From contig WVZO01000343.1 in assembly GCA_011772425.1 (NCBI GenBank), positions 27,793-66,230 of the forward strand: 38,438 nt of DNA, given 5' to 3'. The notes below the pieces were generated by a model. It was given only the letters and a program-made list of their open reading frames with translations, did no database searches and had not been told where the DNA came from. This document shows positions 1 through 8,148 of this stretch, one piece after another. Position 1 is the first letter of the stretch. Every line of letters starts with the position of its first letter. The position numbers and the translations under genes were made by a program. The DNA comes from Candidatus Aminicenantota bacterium (GTDB lineage Bacteria; Acidobacteriota; Aminicenantia; UBA2199).

Positions 1-576
1 TATCCGGGACTGCGGGTCCCTGGCGGTTGGGACAATTTTGAAATCGCCGTGCGAACCATCATCGGGCAGCAGGTATCGATCCAGGCGGCCAATACTATAA
101 CCGGTCGATTGGTCCGGGAATATGGAACACCTATAGAAAATTCTTTTATCCCCGGTATCGCTTATTTGTTTCCAACACCAGAGGCCCTTGCTGCTGCCGA
201 TCTGAGTGCAATCGGTATGCCGGCAAAACGTGCCCGGACCCTAAATACATTGGCCTCAAAAGTGGCAGAAGGAGAAATTACCCTTGAAGGCATCGCGGAT
301 ATAGAATCAGTAAAAAGGGATTTGCTGCAGTTACCGGGAATCGGTAAATGGACAACCGAATACATCGCCATGCGGGCATTGCGCGAACCGGATGCTTTTC
401 CTGCCGGGGATTTGGCATTGAAAAGAGAATTACAGGGAATGTCTAGCCAGGTGCCGGATGATTACCAGGAAATAAACCGTCCCCAGGTATGGCGGCCCTG
501 GAGAGCGTATGCAGCCATGTATTTATGGAAAAAACATGCAACTAAAAACGTTAAAAACCAGGAGGTTAGAATATGA
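1..576 (+). CDS. DNA-3-methyladenine glycosylase, AlkA type (5' end outside window)
   Basis: Base-excision repair glycosylase that removes alkylated purines. The frame is open from base 1 and reads YPGLRVPGGWDNFEIAVRTI before the first GTG at 49, so the N-terminus lies outside the window and 49 is not the start. The helix-hairpin-helix is visible as LPGIGKWTTEYIAMRAL. It is followed by the region FPAGDLALKRE, whose aspartate matches the catalytic Asp of the HhH-GPD family. GQQVS near the start is also typical of the family. The TGA stop overlaps the ATG of the next gene (ATGA at 573-576), so the two alkylation-repair genes are translationally coupled. The missing part could include an Ada-like regulatory domain, which cannot be judged here. 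Confidence 0.9.
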   Translation, partial: YPGLRVPGGWDNFEIAVRTIIGQQVSIQAANTITGRLVREYGTPIENSFIPGIAYLFPTPEALAAADLSAIGMPAKRARTLNTLASKVAEGEITLEGIADIESVKRDLLQLPGIGKWTTEYIAMRALREPDAFPAGDLALKRELQGMSSQVPDDYQEINRPQVWRPWRAYAAMYLWKKHATKNVKNQEVRI

Positions 577-1094
577 CACAATATATATTAAATCGATCAG
601 TTTTAGATACGCCGTACGGTAAAATGGCAGCTTTGGCAACAGAAAAAGGACTAAGTTTCCTTGAATTTATAAAACCAAACCGGGATGAATTACTGACAAA
701 GCGGTTAAATAAGTGGTTCAGGAATTATGAAATCGTTGATACCTCTAATTCCCTGATTGCCAGGACAGCGGAATGGCTGGAGAATTATTTTTCCGGTAAG
801 TTTGACCGGTTAACCGCGCCGCCCCTGGACGTGAGAGGAACCGATTTTGAACTCAAGGTATGGCAGGCGCTGCAACGAATCCCCCTGGGCCAGACAACTT
901 CATACAAAGCCCTGGCAATTGAATTGGGCATCCCGGAAGGTTCACGCGCAGTCGGAGGAGCCAACCGGAGAAACCCGGTATCTCTTATTATTCCCTGTCA
1001 TCGTGTAATCGGTCAGAATGGTTTATTGGTAGGATACGGCGGAGGTCTGGAGGTAAAACAAGCGTTAATTAGCCATGAAGGAAAATTCTGTTAA
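573..1094 (+). CDS. ogt: Methylated-DNA--protein-cysteine methyltransferase
   Basis: Suicide repair enzyme that takes the alkyl group from O6-alkylguanine onto its own cysteine. The active-site motif PCHRVIG is present (nucleotides about 991-1011), preceded by NRRNPVSLIIPC, as in the Ogt/AGT C-terminal domain. The N-terminal RNase H-like part covers roughly residues 1-85, and the DNA-binding domain starts near DFELKVWQALQRIP. Its length of 173 aa is normal for Ogt. An AGGAGG ribosome binding site lies just before the ATG at 573, inside the 3' end of the glycosylase gene, with a 4-nt overlap. The pair forms a small alkylation-repair operon. The gene ends with TAA and is followed by a palindromic repeat that could act as terminator. 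Confidence 0.95.
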   Translation: MTQYILNRSVLDTPYGKMAALATEKGLSFLEFIKPNRDELLTKRLNKWFRNYEIVDTSNSLIARTAEWLENYFSGKFDRLTAPPLDVRGTDFELKVWQALQRIPLGQTTSYKALAIELGIPEGSRAVGGANRRNPVSLIIPCHRVIGQNGLLVGYGGGLEVKQALISHEGKFC

Positions 1095-1128
1095 GGGAAT
1101 CCTTTCGTTTTTCAATACTTTTATTTTT

Positions 1129-1182
1129 GCCTCCGGCGGCCAGGGGCTCTTTTTATAAAAACCGCCCCTGGACCCCGCAAAA
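1129..1182. repeat. Dispersed palindromic element, copy 1
   Basis: GCCTCCGGCGG, then CCAGGGGC, a short A/T loop, GCCCCTGG, then ACCCCGCAAAA. The 8-bp stem (CCAGGGGC/GCCCCTGG) is perfect. Related copies occur at 12246-12297, 14087-14240 and 29591-29643, with a partial relative at 22416-22451. All are intergenic and in either orientation. It lies 35 bp after ogt and may serve as terminator. Confidence 0.8.
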
Positions 1183-1278
1183 ATTTTTGTTTAGAAAAGA
1201 AAAAAAGTCTAGCGCCGTCAGGCCTTTTATAATTGCCTGAAGGGCACCTATTGATTTTCTTTAAGTTAGCGCTTATAA

Positions 1279-1316
1279 GGTGGGAGGGGCATAATATTAT
1301 ATATTACACCCCTACC
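1279..1316 (-). terminator. Hairpin after lanthipeptide-like gene 1
   Basis: Imperfect inverted repeat (GGTGGGAGGGG paired with CCCCTACC across an A/T loop), 40 bp past the stop of the minus-strand peptide gene. The same structure recurs at 1724-1761 behind the second copy. There is no long U-tract, so intrinsic termination is plausible rather than certain. Confidence 0.45.
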
Positions 1317-1355
1317 AGATTATACAGATTACTTACCCGTGACCACGAAGCTGCA

Positions 1356-1574
1356 TCAGCATCCGCATTCGGTGTCACACCAGGTGGCCGGGCATGAGTG
1401 GACACAGGTCCCGCATTGGGTGACGTAGCAGGAAAAATTGACGGTATCGCAAATTTTGAGGCAGGTAACGCCGGTCTTCACACCACCCTGAACAACACCC
1501 ATATGCCGGGTGTCCAAATCCGTAACGGTTCTTTTGTTCAGAACCAATTTTTTTGTGAATCTTTTGGATTTCAC
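1356..1574 (-). CDS. Lanthipeptide-like RiPP precursor, copy 1
   Basis: A 72-aa peptide with a leader and core layout. The leader motif LVLNKRTVTDL (residues 10-20) and the double glycine at 30-31 resemble class I lanthipeptide and Bacteroidales GG-leader precursors. The presumed core, residues 32-72, has nine Cys (38, 42, 49, 54, 57, 61, 66, 70, 72) and nine Ser/Thr. Several are adjacent or one residue apart (T37-C38, S48-C49, T56-C57, S60-C61, T64-x-C66, T68-x-C70), which suits (methyl)lanthionine rings. The start is GTG with AGGAGG 6 nt upstream (1581-1586). Copy 2 differs at residues 5, 6, 24 and 46 only. No LanB, LanC, LanM, protease or transporter gene is visible nearby, so maturation would occur in trans. 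A disulfide-rich bacteriocin is the alternative reading. Confidence 0.75.
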   Translation of the reverse strand: MKSKRFTKKLVLNKRTVTDLDTRHMGVVQGGVKTGVTCLKICDTVNFSCYVTQCGTCVHSCPATWCDTECGC

Positions 1575-1617
1575 GATAATCCTCCTTGTGTTTTTTGTAC
1601 ATTTGCATGCCGGTTAT

Positions 1618-1646
1618 ATTGTAATAAAAACCTCTCTATATGTCCA
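1618..1646 (-). promoter_or_regulatory. Sigma-70-type promoter of peptide gene 1
   Basis: Read on the minus strand: TGGACA (1641-1646), 17-bp spacer, TACAAT (1618-1623). It is conserved in the duplicated unit. The transcript would start near 1611, giving a leader of about 37 nt with AGGAGG before the GTG. Confidence 0.75.
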
Positions 1647-1723
1647 GTATTTTTCCTGAATCCCGGACAAAAAGAAATTTGGGGTCAGGTAATTTGTGCA
1701 AAGACGTATTATAGCACTTATAA

Positions 1724-1761
1724 GGTGGTAGGGGCATAATAGTATATATTACGCCCCCACC
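1724..1761 (-). terminator. Hairpin after lanthipeptide-like gene 2
   Basis: GGTGGTAGGGGC pairs with GCCCCCACC around an A/T loop. It lies between the two peptide genes, downstream of copy 2 and upstream of the promoter of copy 1, so it should insulate the two transcripts. Confidence 0.45.
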
Positions 1762-1800
1762 GGCTTTTACAGATTTCTTACCCGTGACCACGAAGCTGCA

Positions 1801-2019
1801 TCAGCAGCCGCATTCGGTATCGCACCAGGTGGCCGGGCATGAGTGGACACAGGTCCCGCATTGGGTGACGTAGCAGGAAAAATGGACGGTATCGCAAATT
1901 TTGAGGCAGGTAACGCCGGTCTTCACACCGCCCTGAACAACACCCATACGGCGGGTGTCCAAATCCGTAACGGTTCTTTTGTTCAGAACCAATTTTTTTG
2001 TGAGTTTTTTGGATTTCAC
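1801..2019 (-). CDS. Lanthipeptide-like RiPP precursor, copy 2
   Basis: Paralogue of the gene at 1356-1574: 72 aa with the same leader (LVLNKRTVTDL), the same GG at 30-31 and all nine core Cys and nine core Ser/Thr conserved. The single core change is Asn46 to His; leader changes are R5K, F6L and H24R. GTG start with AGGAGG about 6 nt upstream and its own promoter. Two near-identical precursors, each with a full set of signals, suggest either a dosage effect or a two-component product. No modifying enzyme is adjacent. The radical-SAM cluster 23 kb away has a different precursor and is not an obvious partner. Confidence 0.75.
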   Translation of the reverse strand: MKSKKLTKKLVLNKRTVTDLDTRRMGVVQGGVKTGVTCLKICDTVHFSCYVTQCGTCVHSCPATWCDTECGC

Positions 2020-2062
2020 GATAATCCTCCTTGTATCTTTTGTACATTTGCATGCCAGTTAT

Positions 2063-2091
2063 ATTGTAATAAAAACCTCTCTATATGTCCA
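2063..2091 (-). promoter_or_regulatory. Sigma-70-type promoter of peptide gene 2
   Basis: TGGACA (2086-2091), 17-bp spacer, TACAAT (2063-2068) on the minus strand, identical in layout to the promoter of copy 1. It lies back to back with the plus-strand promoter at 2145-2173. Confidence 0.75.
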
Positions 2092-2144
2092 GCATTTTTC
2101 CTGAATCCCGGGCAGAAAAAGAGACAATTTTTCAGGAAGCAAAC

Positions 2145-2173
2145 TTGAAATACACTTCTCTTTCAGGTAAAAT
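2145..2173 (+). promoter_or_regulatory. Promoter giving a near-leaderless glycosyltransferase mRNA
   Basis: TTGAAA (2145-2150), 17-bp spacer, TAAAAT (2168-2173). Only 8 nt separate the -10 box from the ATG at 2182, so transcription should begin at or a base or two before the start codon. No Shine-Dalgarno is visible. Confidence 0.65.
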
Positions 2174-2181
2174 ACCTGGTA

Positions 2182-4086
2182 ATGGCAAAAAAGAAAAAAA
2201 AAGCGAAAAAAAGAAAGACAGAAAACATTCAAAAACCGCTGAGACCAAAAACTCAAGAGGAACAAGAACCTCAAGAACCTCCGAAACCCCAGGTTTCACG
2301 ATTTCGTGAAATTCTTGAGCGGATAACTTCATCTAAGCTTACACCCATTATTTTATGTCTTTTGTTTTTAATCAACGGGTTGTATGTCTCCCTACAGAAC
2401 TCAGGAACCTGCGATGAATTGGGGGCCCATATTACTTCCGGTTATCTTTATTGGGACACCGGGAAATTCAGCGGCGGCATTAATAATCCTCCATTAGGGC
2501 AATTAATCATCTCTTCCTTAGTCAAACTCTTCGGCCTAGAATATACCCTTTTTTCAGAACAACACCTGTTCCTTTTTCGGTTACCGGTCTTGATCATTGG
2601 CCTGCTGCTGGCCATTTTTATTTACAGGTTTGCCGTTTTACTGTATGATAAAAAAATAGCCATTATTGCTTTATTTTTCTATTGTTTCTCACCCAATATC
2701 CTGGCCCATACATCACTGGCATCACTGGATGTACCCATTGCATTTTTTATTTTCCTGGCCTTTTATTTTTGCTTTTCCTTCATAAAAAATCCACGTCTTC
2801 TTTCCTTTATCGGTTTATGTGTATCACTTTCCTTTGCGTTGTCCACCAAAGTGCAGGCTGTTTTACTGGTGCCTTTGTTGATCATTATTTTTGCAGCCTA
2901 TTACAAAGAACTGAAACAAAACGAAAAAATAAACATAAAAACCGTAACCCTTTATTTGCTTCTTTTTATCCTTATCCCATTAATTATTATTAACGTGGTT
3001 TACCTTAGTTTTCCCTTTGCCAAAGGGAATAGTATACTGCCGGGGGATTATATTGGGTCCATATCGCAAAAATTCCAGCACAGCGAGAAGGGGCATTTTG
3101 CCTATCTTTTGGGAAACTATTCAAAAGAAGGATGGTGGTATTATTTTCCCCTGGTTATTCTTTTCAAAACCCCCCTGGCCGTACTTCTTTTTCTTTTTCC
3201 CGGGGTATTACGGAAACCGGACAAAAAAACATTATTATTTATCCTGCTGCCGATATTGGTATTTCTGGCAGCAGCCATGAGAAGTCATGTTAATATCGGC
3301 ATCAGGCATATACTGATCATTTATCCCTTTATATTTCTCCTGGCCGCTTTAGGTGTTGAACGAATTATAAATATAAATCAGCCCTCTGGGCGTCGGAGAC
3401 AACTTTACATTGGTATTGCCGGGTTATTGATGTTTTCTTATTTGGTGCAGGCTATCTTTATAACTCCGCATCAGTTGTCTTATTTTAACTTACTGGCGGG
3501 TGGGAGTAAGAATGGGCATAAGATTCTCATTGACTCCAATTATGATTGGGGTCAGAATGATTATTATCTTTACAACTATATCAAGGAAAAGGGCATCGAT
3601 TATAAAATCAATCCTTATGCTGTTGAGCCTACTAGCGGTTATATTCTTGTTAATGTTAATGCCTTGTATGGTGTTTTGAACAAGGGGGCTGAAGCTTATA
3701 AATGGTTAAAGCAATATAAACCCATCAATCAGATTGCTTATACCTGGTTTGAGTACTATATCCCGGAGAGCGATCTTTGGAAATTGGAAAAATTCAGCTC
3801 AAAAGAAAAGTTGGCTGATCCTGAAATCAACAGAGCACGATTGGAATATCTCCAGGAGAGACATGCCAATGATACCAATCCTAAGCCTCATTTGCAATTG
3901 GCGGTTATGTTTATCGATAATGGGGATTATAGAAATGCCTTTAAAGAAATCCGCTATGTACTTAAGCATGATTCCACGAATAAGTTTGCATTATCTTTGG
4001 GAGGGGAGTTAATTGTACGATTCAAATTGGGTGCGCTTATTTTTAGGGATGATGATTATATAGAGTTTTTTAAGTCAAATATATAA
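2182..4086 (+). CDS. Membrane glycosyltransferase, PMT/ArnT-like (GT-C fold)
   Basis: Integral membrane protein of 634 aa. A very basic N-terminus (poly-Lys, residues 2-12, encoded by long A runs) and a Pro/Glu/Gln-rich linker precede the first membrane helix near residue 54. About ten hydrophobic segments follow to about residue 430. The first extracytoplasmic loop carries CDELGAH, with the Asp-Glu pair typical of GT-C enzymes of the dolichyl-phosphate-mannose-protein mannosyltransferase and ArnT type. NNPPLGQL and MRSHVNIGIRHI are also family-like. The C-terminal 200 residues are soluble and partly TPR-like (LQLAVMFIDNGDYRNAFKEI). It would transfer a sugar from a polyprenyl-phosphate donor at the periplasmic face. 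The substrate is unknown. It appears monocistronic with its own promoter. Confidence 0.8.
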   Translation: MAKKKKKAKKRKTENIQKPLRPKTQEEQEPQEPPKPQVSRFREILERITSSKLTPIILCLLFLINGLYVSLQNSGTCDELGAHITSGYLYWDTGKFSGGINNPPLGQLIISSLVKLFGLEYTLFSEQHLFLFRLPVLIIGLLLAIFIYRFAVLLYDKKIAIIALFFYCFSPNILAHTSLASLDVPIAFFIFLAFYFCFSFIKNPRLLSFIGLCVSLSFALSTKVQAVLLVPLLIIIFAAYYKELKQNEKINIKTVTLYLLLFILIPLIIINVVYLSFPFAKGNSILPGDYIGSISQKFQHSEKGHFAYLLGNYSKEGWWYYFPLVILFKTPLAVLLFLFPGVLRKPDKKTLLFILLPILVFLAAAMRSHVNIGIRHILIIYPFIFLLAALGVERIININQPSGRRRQLYIGIAGLLMFSYLVQAIFITPHQLSYFNLLAGGSKNGHKILIDSNYDWGQNDYYLYNYIKEKGIDYKINPYAVEPTSGYILVNVNALYGVLNKGAEAYKWLKQYKPINQIAYTWFEYYIPESDLWKLEKFSSKEKLADPEINRARLEYLQERHANDTNPKPHLQLAVMFIDNGDYRNAFKEIRYVLKHDSTNKFALSLGGELIVRFKLGALIFRDDDYIEFFKSNI

Positions 4087-4133
4087 TCGAAAGGTACAGG
4101 CAAATTTTAACTCTGACCGTCTGTCTTTCTAAG

Positions 4134-6074
4134 CTAATAAATATATGTCTCTTCTTTTCCTTTCAAATACTTATCGAGGAATTTCAAAATGGCTTTGTAA
4201 GCCTGGATTTCATTTTTCTTCTTGCGGAAACCGTGACCTTCATCATCAAATACCACATACTCAACCGGGATGCCTTTCTTTTTAACTGCTTCCACAATTT
4301 CATCGGATTCCACTTTTAAAACCCTGGGGTCATTGGCCCCTTGCAGCACGATCATGGGTTTATTAATCTTATCGGCATGAAAAAGCGGGGAAATTTTCTT
4401 TAAATATTCCTCATCCGTCTCAGGATTACCTAATTCGGTATACAGGGCTTTTCGGTACGATTCCCACCAGGGGGGAATACTTTTTAACGTCCGCAGCCAG
4501 TTGGCCACACCAAAAACATCCACCCCAACAGCAAATTCCTCCGGTCTGAAAGCTAAAGCAGCCAAAACCATATATCCACCGTAACTTCCACCCATGATCC
4601 CGATCTTGTTCTCATCCACAAAACCGGTGGCTTTTAAGAATTTTTTGGATTCCACACAATCGTCCAGGTCACCCTGGCCATGATTTCGGTCATCCAGCTT
4701 ATAAAAGGTTTTTCCATACCCGGAGCTTCCCCTGTTATTAACACCCAGGATCGCATACCCATGGTTGACAAGATATTGAAGTACAGCCACGTAACTCAAA
4801 CGCGACTGACCCCCGGGCCCACCGTGTACCCACACCAACGCCGGTATTTTTTCACCCTTACCGATGACCTTGGGCACATAAAATATCGAGGGAATCTCCA
4901 AACCATCAAAAGACTTATAGCGAATGACTTTGGCTTTAACCAGGTCATTGGGATCGATTTCAGAATTCATGGATTCGGTTAATTTCCGGTATTTCCCGGA
5001 TTTTAAATCGTATACATAGAGGTTACTGGGAGACTTTGAACTACTCAGGTAAAAAGCCATCAACGTTTCGCTTCGGGAAAATCGAACCGATGTAATATTG
5101 GCTCCCGGGAACTCAGGAAGTTCCACATTTTTTTGCTGACGGGTATTAAAGATCTCGATCTGAGTCCGTGCATCGTTATTAACGCTAATCACCCGGTACG
5201 TACCATTCCAGGAAAACCGGACGGATCGGATGGGCCAATTCTTTTGCATCACGGTTTCGGATTTGCCCGCTGCCAGGTCATAACTTTTAATATACATAAA
5301 TTCGCTGTCCTCATTGGTAGAGTAATAGAGCTTTTTGGAATCTACATCAAAACTCTGGACAGTATTTCTCACTTCCCCTTCATGGGCGGTTATGTTTCTG
5401 TACTCTGATTTCTCCCGGTCAAACAGGTAAATATCCGTATTGTGATCGGTATCCACTTTCACCATGGCGATATGCTTCTTATCATTGGATATTCTAAAGC
5501 TGGCAAAACCCTTTTCGTTTTTAAAAAACATTTTAGGAGTAAACGTCTCAATATCCATTTCATAGATATCCATGACTTTGGGGTCTCTTATATTAGAGGA
5601 GTAAAAAAAGCTTTTCAAGTCACGGTTCCATCCCATGAAACTAGCCCTGGCCCTGGGTTCCGGGGTCAAATCCTTGATGGAACCATCTTCTTCCCGTAAA
5701 AAGATGTGATTGATTTCATTACCCCCGGAATCAGCCGAAAACAAAACCCGGTTATCATTGGGAAAGGTGGACGCCAGGTAATAGGATTCCTTTTTCGAGT
5801 CTGTCAACAGTTCAGGTTCACCGCCTTTAACCGGAACCGCATAAATATTGTAAATGCCTGTTTTGTTACTGGTAAACAAAATCTTACTCTCATCATGGGA
5901 AAAGGAACGGCCGCGGATAGAGACCGTATTCATGAACTGCTCGATAGAGTAGTGTTTTACCTGCTTTTGTTTTGTCTCAGCTTTGGCTTTGACTTTTTCC
6001 CCGGTTTCGGATTTACCGCAGCCGATAGACAAAATCAAAAAAACCATAATCGTTATAGCAAAAATCCTTTTCAT
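4134..6074 (-). CDS. S9-family prolyl oligopeptidase-like lipoprotein
   Basis: A 646-aa exported serine peptidase. The N-terminus is a lipoprotein signal with lipobox LSIGC (Cys near residue 19). Residues about 45-370 form a WD/PD40-type beta-propeller (repeats such as ILFTSNKTGIYNIY). Residues about 390-640 are the alpha/beta-hydrolase domain. The catalytic triad is visible as Ser497 in GGSYGGY, Asp582 in QGANDP and His614 in DEGHGF. VHGGPGG provides the oxyanion region. This is the acylaminoacyl-peptidase/DPP branch of S9, probably cleaving short peptides in the periplasm. The ATG has AAGGAGG upstream. It starts 44 bp after the ABC permease gene and is probably co-transcribed with it. It ends with TAG. 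Confidence 0.93.
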   Translation of the reverse strand: MKRIFAITIMVFLILSIGCGKSETGEKVKAKAETKQKQVKHYSIEQFMNTVSIRGRSFSHDESKILFTSNKTGIYNIYAVPVKGGEPELLTDSKKESYYLASTFPNDNRVLFSADSGGNEINHIFLREEDGSIKDLTPEPRARASFMGWNRDLKSFFYSSNIRDPKVMDIYEMDIETFTPKMFFKNEKGFASFRISNDKKHIAMVKVDTDHNTDIYLFDREKSEYRNITAHEGEVRNTVQSFDVDSKKLYYSTNEDSEFMYIKSYDLAAGKSETVMQKNWPIRSVRFSWNGTYRVISVNNDARTQIEIFNTRQQKNVELPEFPGANITSVRFSRSETLMAFYLSSSKSPSNLYVYDLKSGKYRKLTESMNSEIDPNDLVKAKVIRYKSFDGLEIPSIFYVPKVIGKGEKIPALVWVHGGPGGQSRLSYVAVLQYLVNHGYAILGVNNRGSSGYGKTFYKLDDRNHGQGDLDDCVESKKFLKATGFVDENKIGIMGGSYGGYMVLAALAFRPEEFAVGVDVFGVANWLRTLKSIPPWWESYRKALYTELGNPETDEEYLKKISPLFHADKINKPMIVLQGANDPRVLKVESDEIVEAVKKKGIPVEYVVFDDEGHGFRKKKNEIQAYKAILKFLDKYLKGKEETYIY

Positions 6075-6091
6075 GATACCTCCTTATCTAT

Positions 6092-6118
6092 TTATTTAAA
6101 AGGGCTCGCCCCTACAGA
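6092..6118. repeat. Half copy of a GTAGGGG-type dispersed repeat
   Basis: The short gap between the permease and the peptidase genes contains AAAGGGCTCGCCCCTACAG. It resembles one arm of the inverted repeat at 25319-25388 (GGGCTTGATAAATCAAGCCCCTAC). The assignment rests on short similarity only. Confidence 0.4.
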
Positions 6119-7315
6119 CTAAATGCCCCTGAAAATCACTTCTTCCCGTTTAAACCACCAGGTGCAGAAAAATAATCCCAGGACAGCCAGGACAATCAGA
6201 GAAATATATACTTCTGCCAGGAGCCCGGTTTTGATGGTACCGGAGATAATATCCTTGGTGGCCAAAGAGACATTCATCACCGGCACTAAAGCTGTGGTGG
6301 CATTTAATTTGACGCCCGGGAAGATAGCAATCAAAACAGGAACAATGACCAGAATATTCAGGGGAGCAATGATACTCTGGGCCTCTTTAAAGGACCGGGC
6401 AAATAAAGAAACCGACAGCAGTGCAGCAGCAAAAAATATGCATAAAGGAATCAGGAGGGAGAGCATAAGCGCGATAGATTGAGGTTCAATAATGCGGATC
6501 AGCGCCTCCAATGCCCCTTTGGGCAACCCTCTGGTCTGTCTTAAGGACAGGTATAGTGCCAGGATAGAAATAATGGCGCTAAAAATGCCTGCCAGGGTCA
6601 CCACCAGGAATTTCCCGATAACGATCTGCATGCGGCTGGCTGGTGAAGTTAACAAGGTTTCCATGGTGGCTCGTTCTTTTTCTCCTGCTGCCAGGTCAAT
6701 GGCGGGGTACATGGCCCCGATAAAACAAAAGAGAATAAAAAAGTAGGGCACCAGACCACCCATGCCTTCTCCAAATTTCTCTTTCATGGTTGCCAGGTCC
6801 TTTTCATCGATCTTCAGGGGTTCCACAAAGGCCTCTCCCAGTTCCTGTTCTTTCAATCGCCCATCCAGCAGGTCTTTCTTGTATTCCCTTAATGCCTTGA
6901 TTATGCGTTGTTTCGCAATCTCCATTTCACTGGAGGCCTTGAAATAGACGTCAACGTCACCGCTCTGCTTTTCGTTTACCTTTTTATCAAAGTCTTTTTC
7001 GAAAACCACGGCAAAATCCAGCTCGTTGTTTTTGATCAGGCCCTCGATTTTATCCTGTTGGATGTTTTCCTTTATTACCATATCTTTACGTTCCATCAAC
7101 TTCGTGCGGAAGGCGTCGGCATTTCCTTTGGTAATCAGTGCCACATTGAGTACTTTTTCCCGGGCTTTCTGTTCATGCTGCACTCTCATGGAAACGGTCA
7201 GGTGCATCAACAGATAGATCATCATTACCGGCAGCAGCACCATCATCATAATGGTTCGGCGGTCCCGGAGGGTATCCTTCAATTCCTTTCTAAAAATCAC
7301 CAATATTTTTTTCAT
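6119..7315 (-). CDS. ABC-2 type exporter permease, NatB-like
   Basis: A 398-aa permease. One N-terminal membrane helix (about residues 22-42) is followed by a large extracytoplasmic domain (about 45-180, Lys/Glu-rich). Then come five or six C-terminal helices starting at about residue 188 (GLVPYFFILFCFIGAMYPAI). The motif GEKERATMETLLTSPASR is characteristic of the NatB/YhaP group of ABC-2 permeases. NatB works with NatA in sodium or cation efflux, but related pairs export other compounds, so the substrate is not settled. Its start overlaps the stop of the ATPase gene by 4 nt (7312-7315), showing coupling. It ends with TAG. Confidence 0.87.
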   Translation of the reverse strand: MKKILVIFRKELKDTLRDRRTIMMMVLLPVMMIYLLMHLTVSMRVQHEQKAREKVLNVALITKGNADAFRTKLMERKDMVIKENIQQDKIEGLIKNNELDFAVVFEKDFDKKVNEKQSGDVDVYFKASSEMEIAKQRIIKALREYKKDLLDGRLKEQELGEAFVEPLKIDEKDLATMKEKFGEGMGGLVPYFFILFCFIGAMYPAIDLAAGEKERATMETLLTSPASRMQIVIGKFLVVTLAGIFSAIISILALYLSLRQTRGLPKGALEALIRIIEPQSIALMLSLLIPLCIFFAAALLSVSLFARSFKEAQSIIAPLNILVIVPVLIAIFPGVKLNATTALVPVMNVSLATKDIISGTIKTGLLAEVYISLIVLAVLGLFFCTWWFKREEVIFRGI

Positions 7316-8082
7316 GCCTCACCTCCCACGATGCGAATAAATTCATCTTCAATGGATTTTGATTCCATCTTCCGGAGGAAGTTATCAAAGGTATCGTTGA
7401 ACAATAATTTCCCTTTATGGATGATGGCCAGATCATCGCTCAACAGGCTGACTTCTCCCATAATGTGGGTAGAAAAAATAACGGTTTTTCCCTGTTTCTT
7501 GCAATCGCGGATCAACTGGATAATGTTTCGTGCGGTGATCACATCGAGCCCCACGGTAGGCTCGTCAAAAATCACCACTTCCGGGTCATGGATCATGGTC
7601 CGGGCGATGGAAACCTTTTGTTTCATACCGGATGAGAGTTTGGCGATCCTGAGATTGGCAAACTGATGGATTCCCAGCAGATCAAAAAGCTGTTTTTTTC
7701 GTTCCTCGAATTTCGCCTTATCCATTCCGTGCAGGTCTGCGTAGTATTTGATAATCTCACTAGGGGTCAGGCGGTCGTAGAGGGCTGTGGACCCTGTGAG
7801 GAAACCGATTTTACTGCGAACCTTTTCCGGTTGTTTAACCGTATCGAAACCCGCGATTTTAGCGGTTCCTGAGGTAGGTTTCAACATGGTAGCCAGTATT
7901 CGCAGCGTGGTGGTTTTACCTGCGCCGTTAGGCCCCAGGAGCGTAAACACTCTCCCCGGTTGGCAGGTAAAACTCACATCCGCAACAGCCATAATCGTAT
8001 CGCCGCTGCTGCTGTCCCCCATCTCCTGTTTTTGTTTGCGTGTGAGTTTAAAACGCTTACATAATTTCTCTACAGTTATCAT
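7312..8082 (-). CDS. ABC transporter ATPase, NatA-like
   Basis: A 256-aa ATP-binding subunit. Walker A GPNGAGKT is at residues 50-57, the signature LSSGMKQ at 149-155, Walker B VVIFDEP at 169-175 and the switch His in STHIMGEV. It partners the permease whose ATG overlaps its stop. GGGAG precedes the ATG by a few bases. A TATAAT box lies 40 bp upstream, so this is the first gene of an exporter operon that probably continues into the S9 peptidase. Residues 15-30 contain a polar insert (KQKQEMGDSSSGDT) not usual at that place in NatA proteins. The exported substrate is unknown. Confidence 0.92.
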   Translation of the reverse strand: MITVEKLCKRFKLTRKQKQEMGDSSSGDTIMAVADVSFTCQPGRVFTLLGPNGAGKTTTLRILATMLKPTSGTAKIAGFDTVKQPEKVRSKIGFLTGSTALYDRLTPSEIIKYYADLHGMDKAKFEERKKQLFDLLGIHQFANLRIAKLSSGMKQKVSIARTMIHDPEVVIFDEPTVGLDVITARNIIQLIRDCKKQGKTVIFSTHIMGEVSLLSDDLAIIHKGKLLFNDTFDNFLRKMESKSIEDEFIRIVGGEA

Positions 8083-8121
8083 TTAACTTCTCCCAAATTA
8101 GTGTTTAAATTCTTTAGATAT

Positions 8122-8127
8122 ATTATA
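8122..8127 (-). promoter_or_regulatory. Probable -10 box of the exporter operon
   Basis: TATAAT on the minus strand, 40 bp before the ATPase start. The matching -35 region is only a weak T-rich sequence, so the promoter call is tentative. Confidence 0.4.
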
Positions 8128-8148
8128 CGATTTCGCCATAAAAAAAGT

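Larger units (their letters stand above)
1272..2121. repeat. Tandem direct duplication of about 405 bp carrying precursor genes
   Basis: Bases about 1272-1676 and 1717-2121 are nearly identical at a constant offset of 445 bp. Each unit holds, read on the minus strand, a promoter, a ribosome binding site, a 72-aa cysteine-rich peptide gene and a downstream hairpin. The few differences include four amino-acid changes, only one of them in the presumed core. This indicates a recent gene duplication under constraint. Confidence 0.93.

Noticed and set aside
6908-7666. 252-aa frame on the plus strand
   Set aside because: Antisense to the ABC permease and ATPase genes; it has no ribosome site and no family features.
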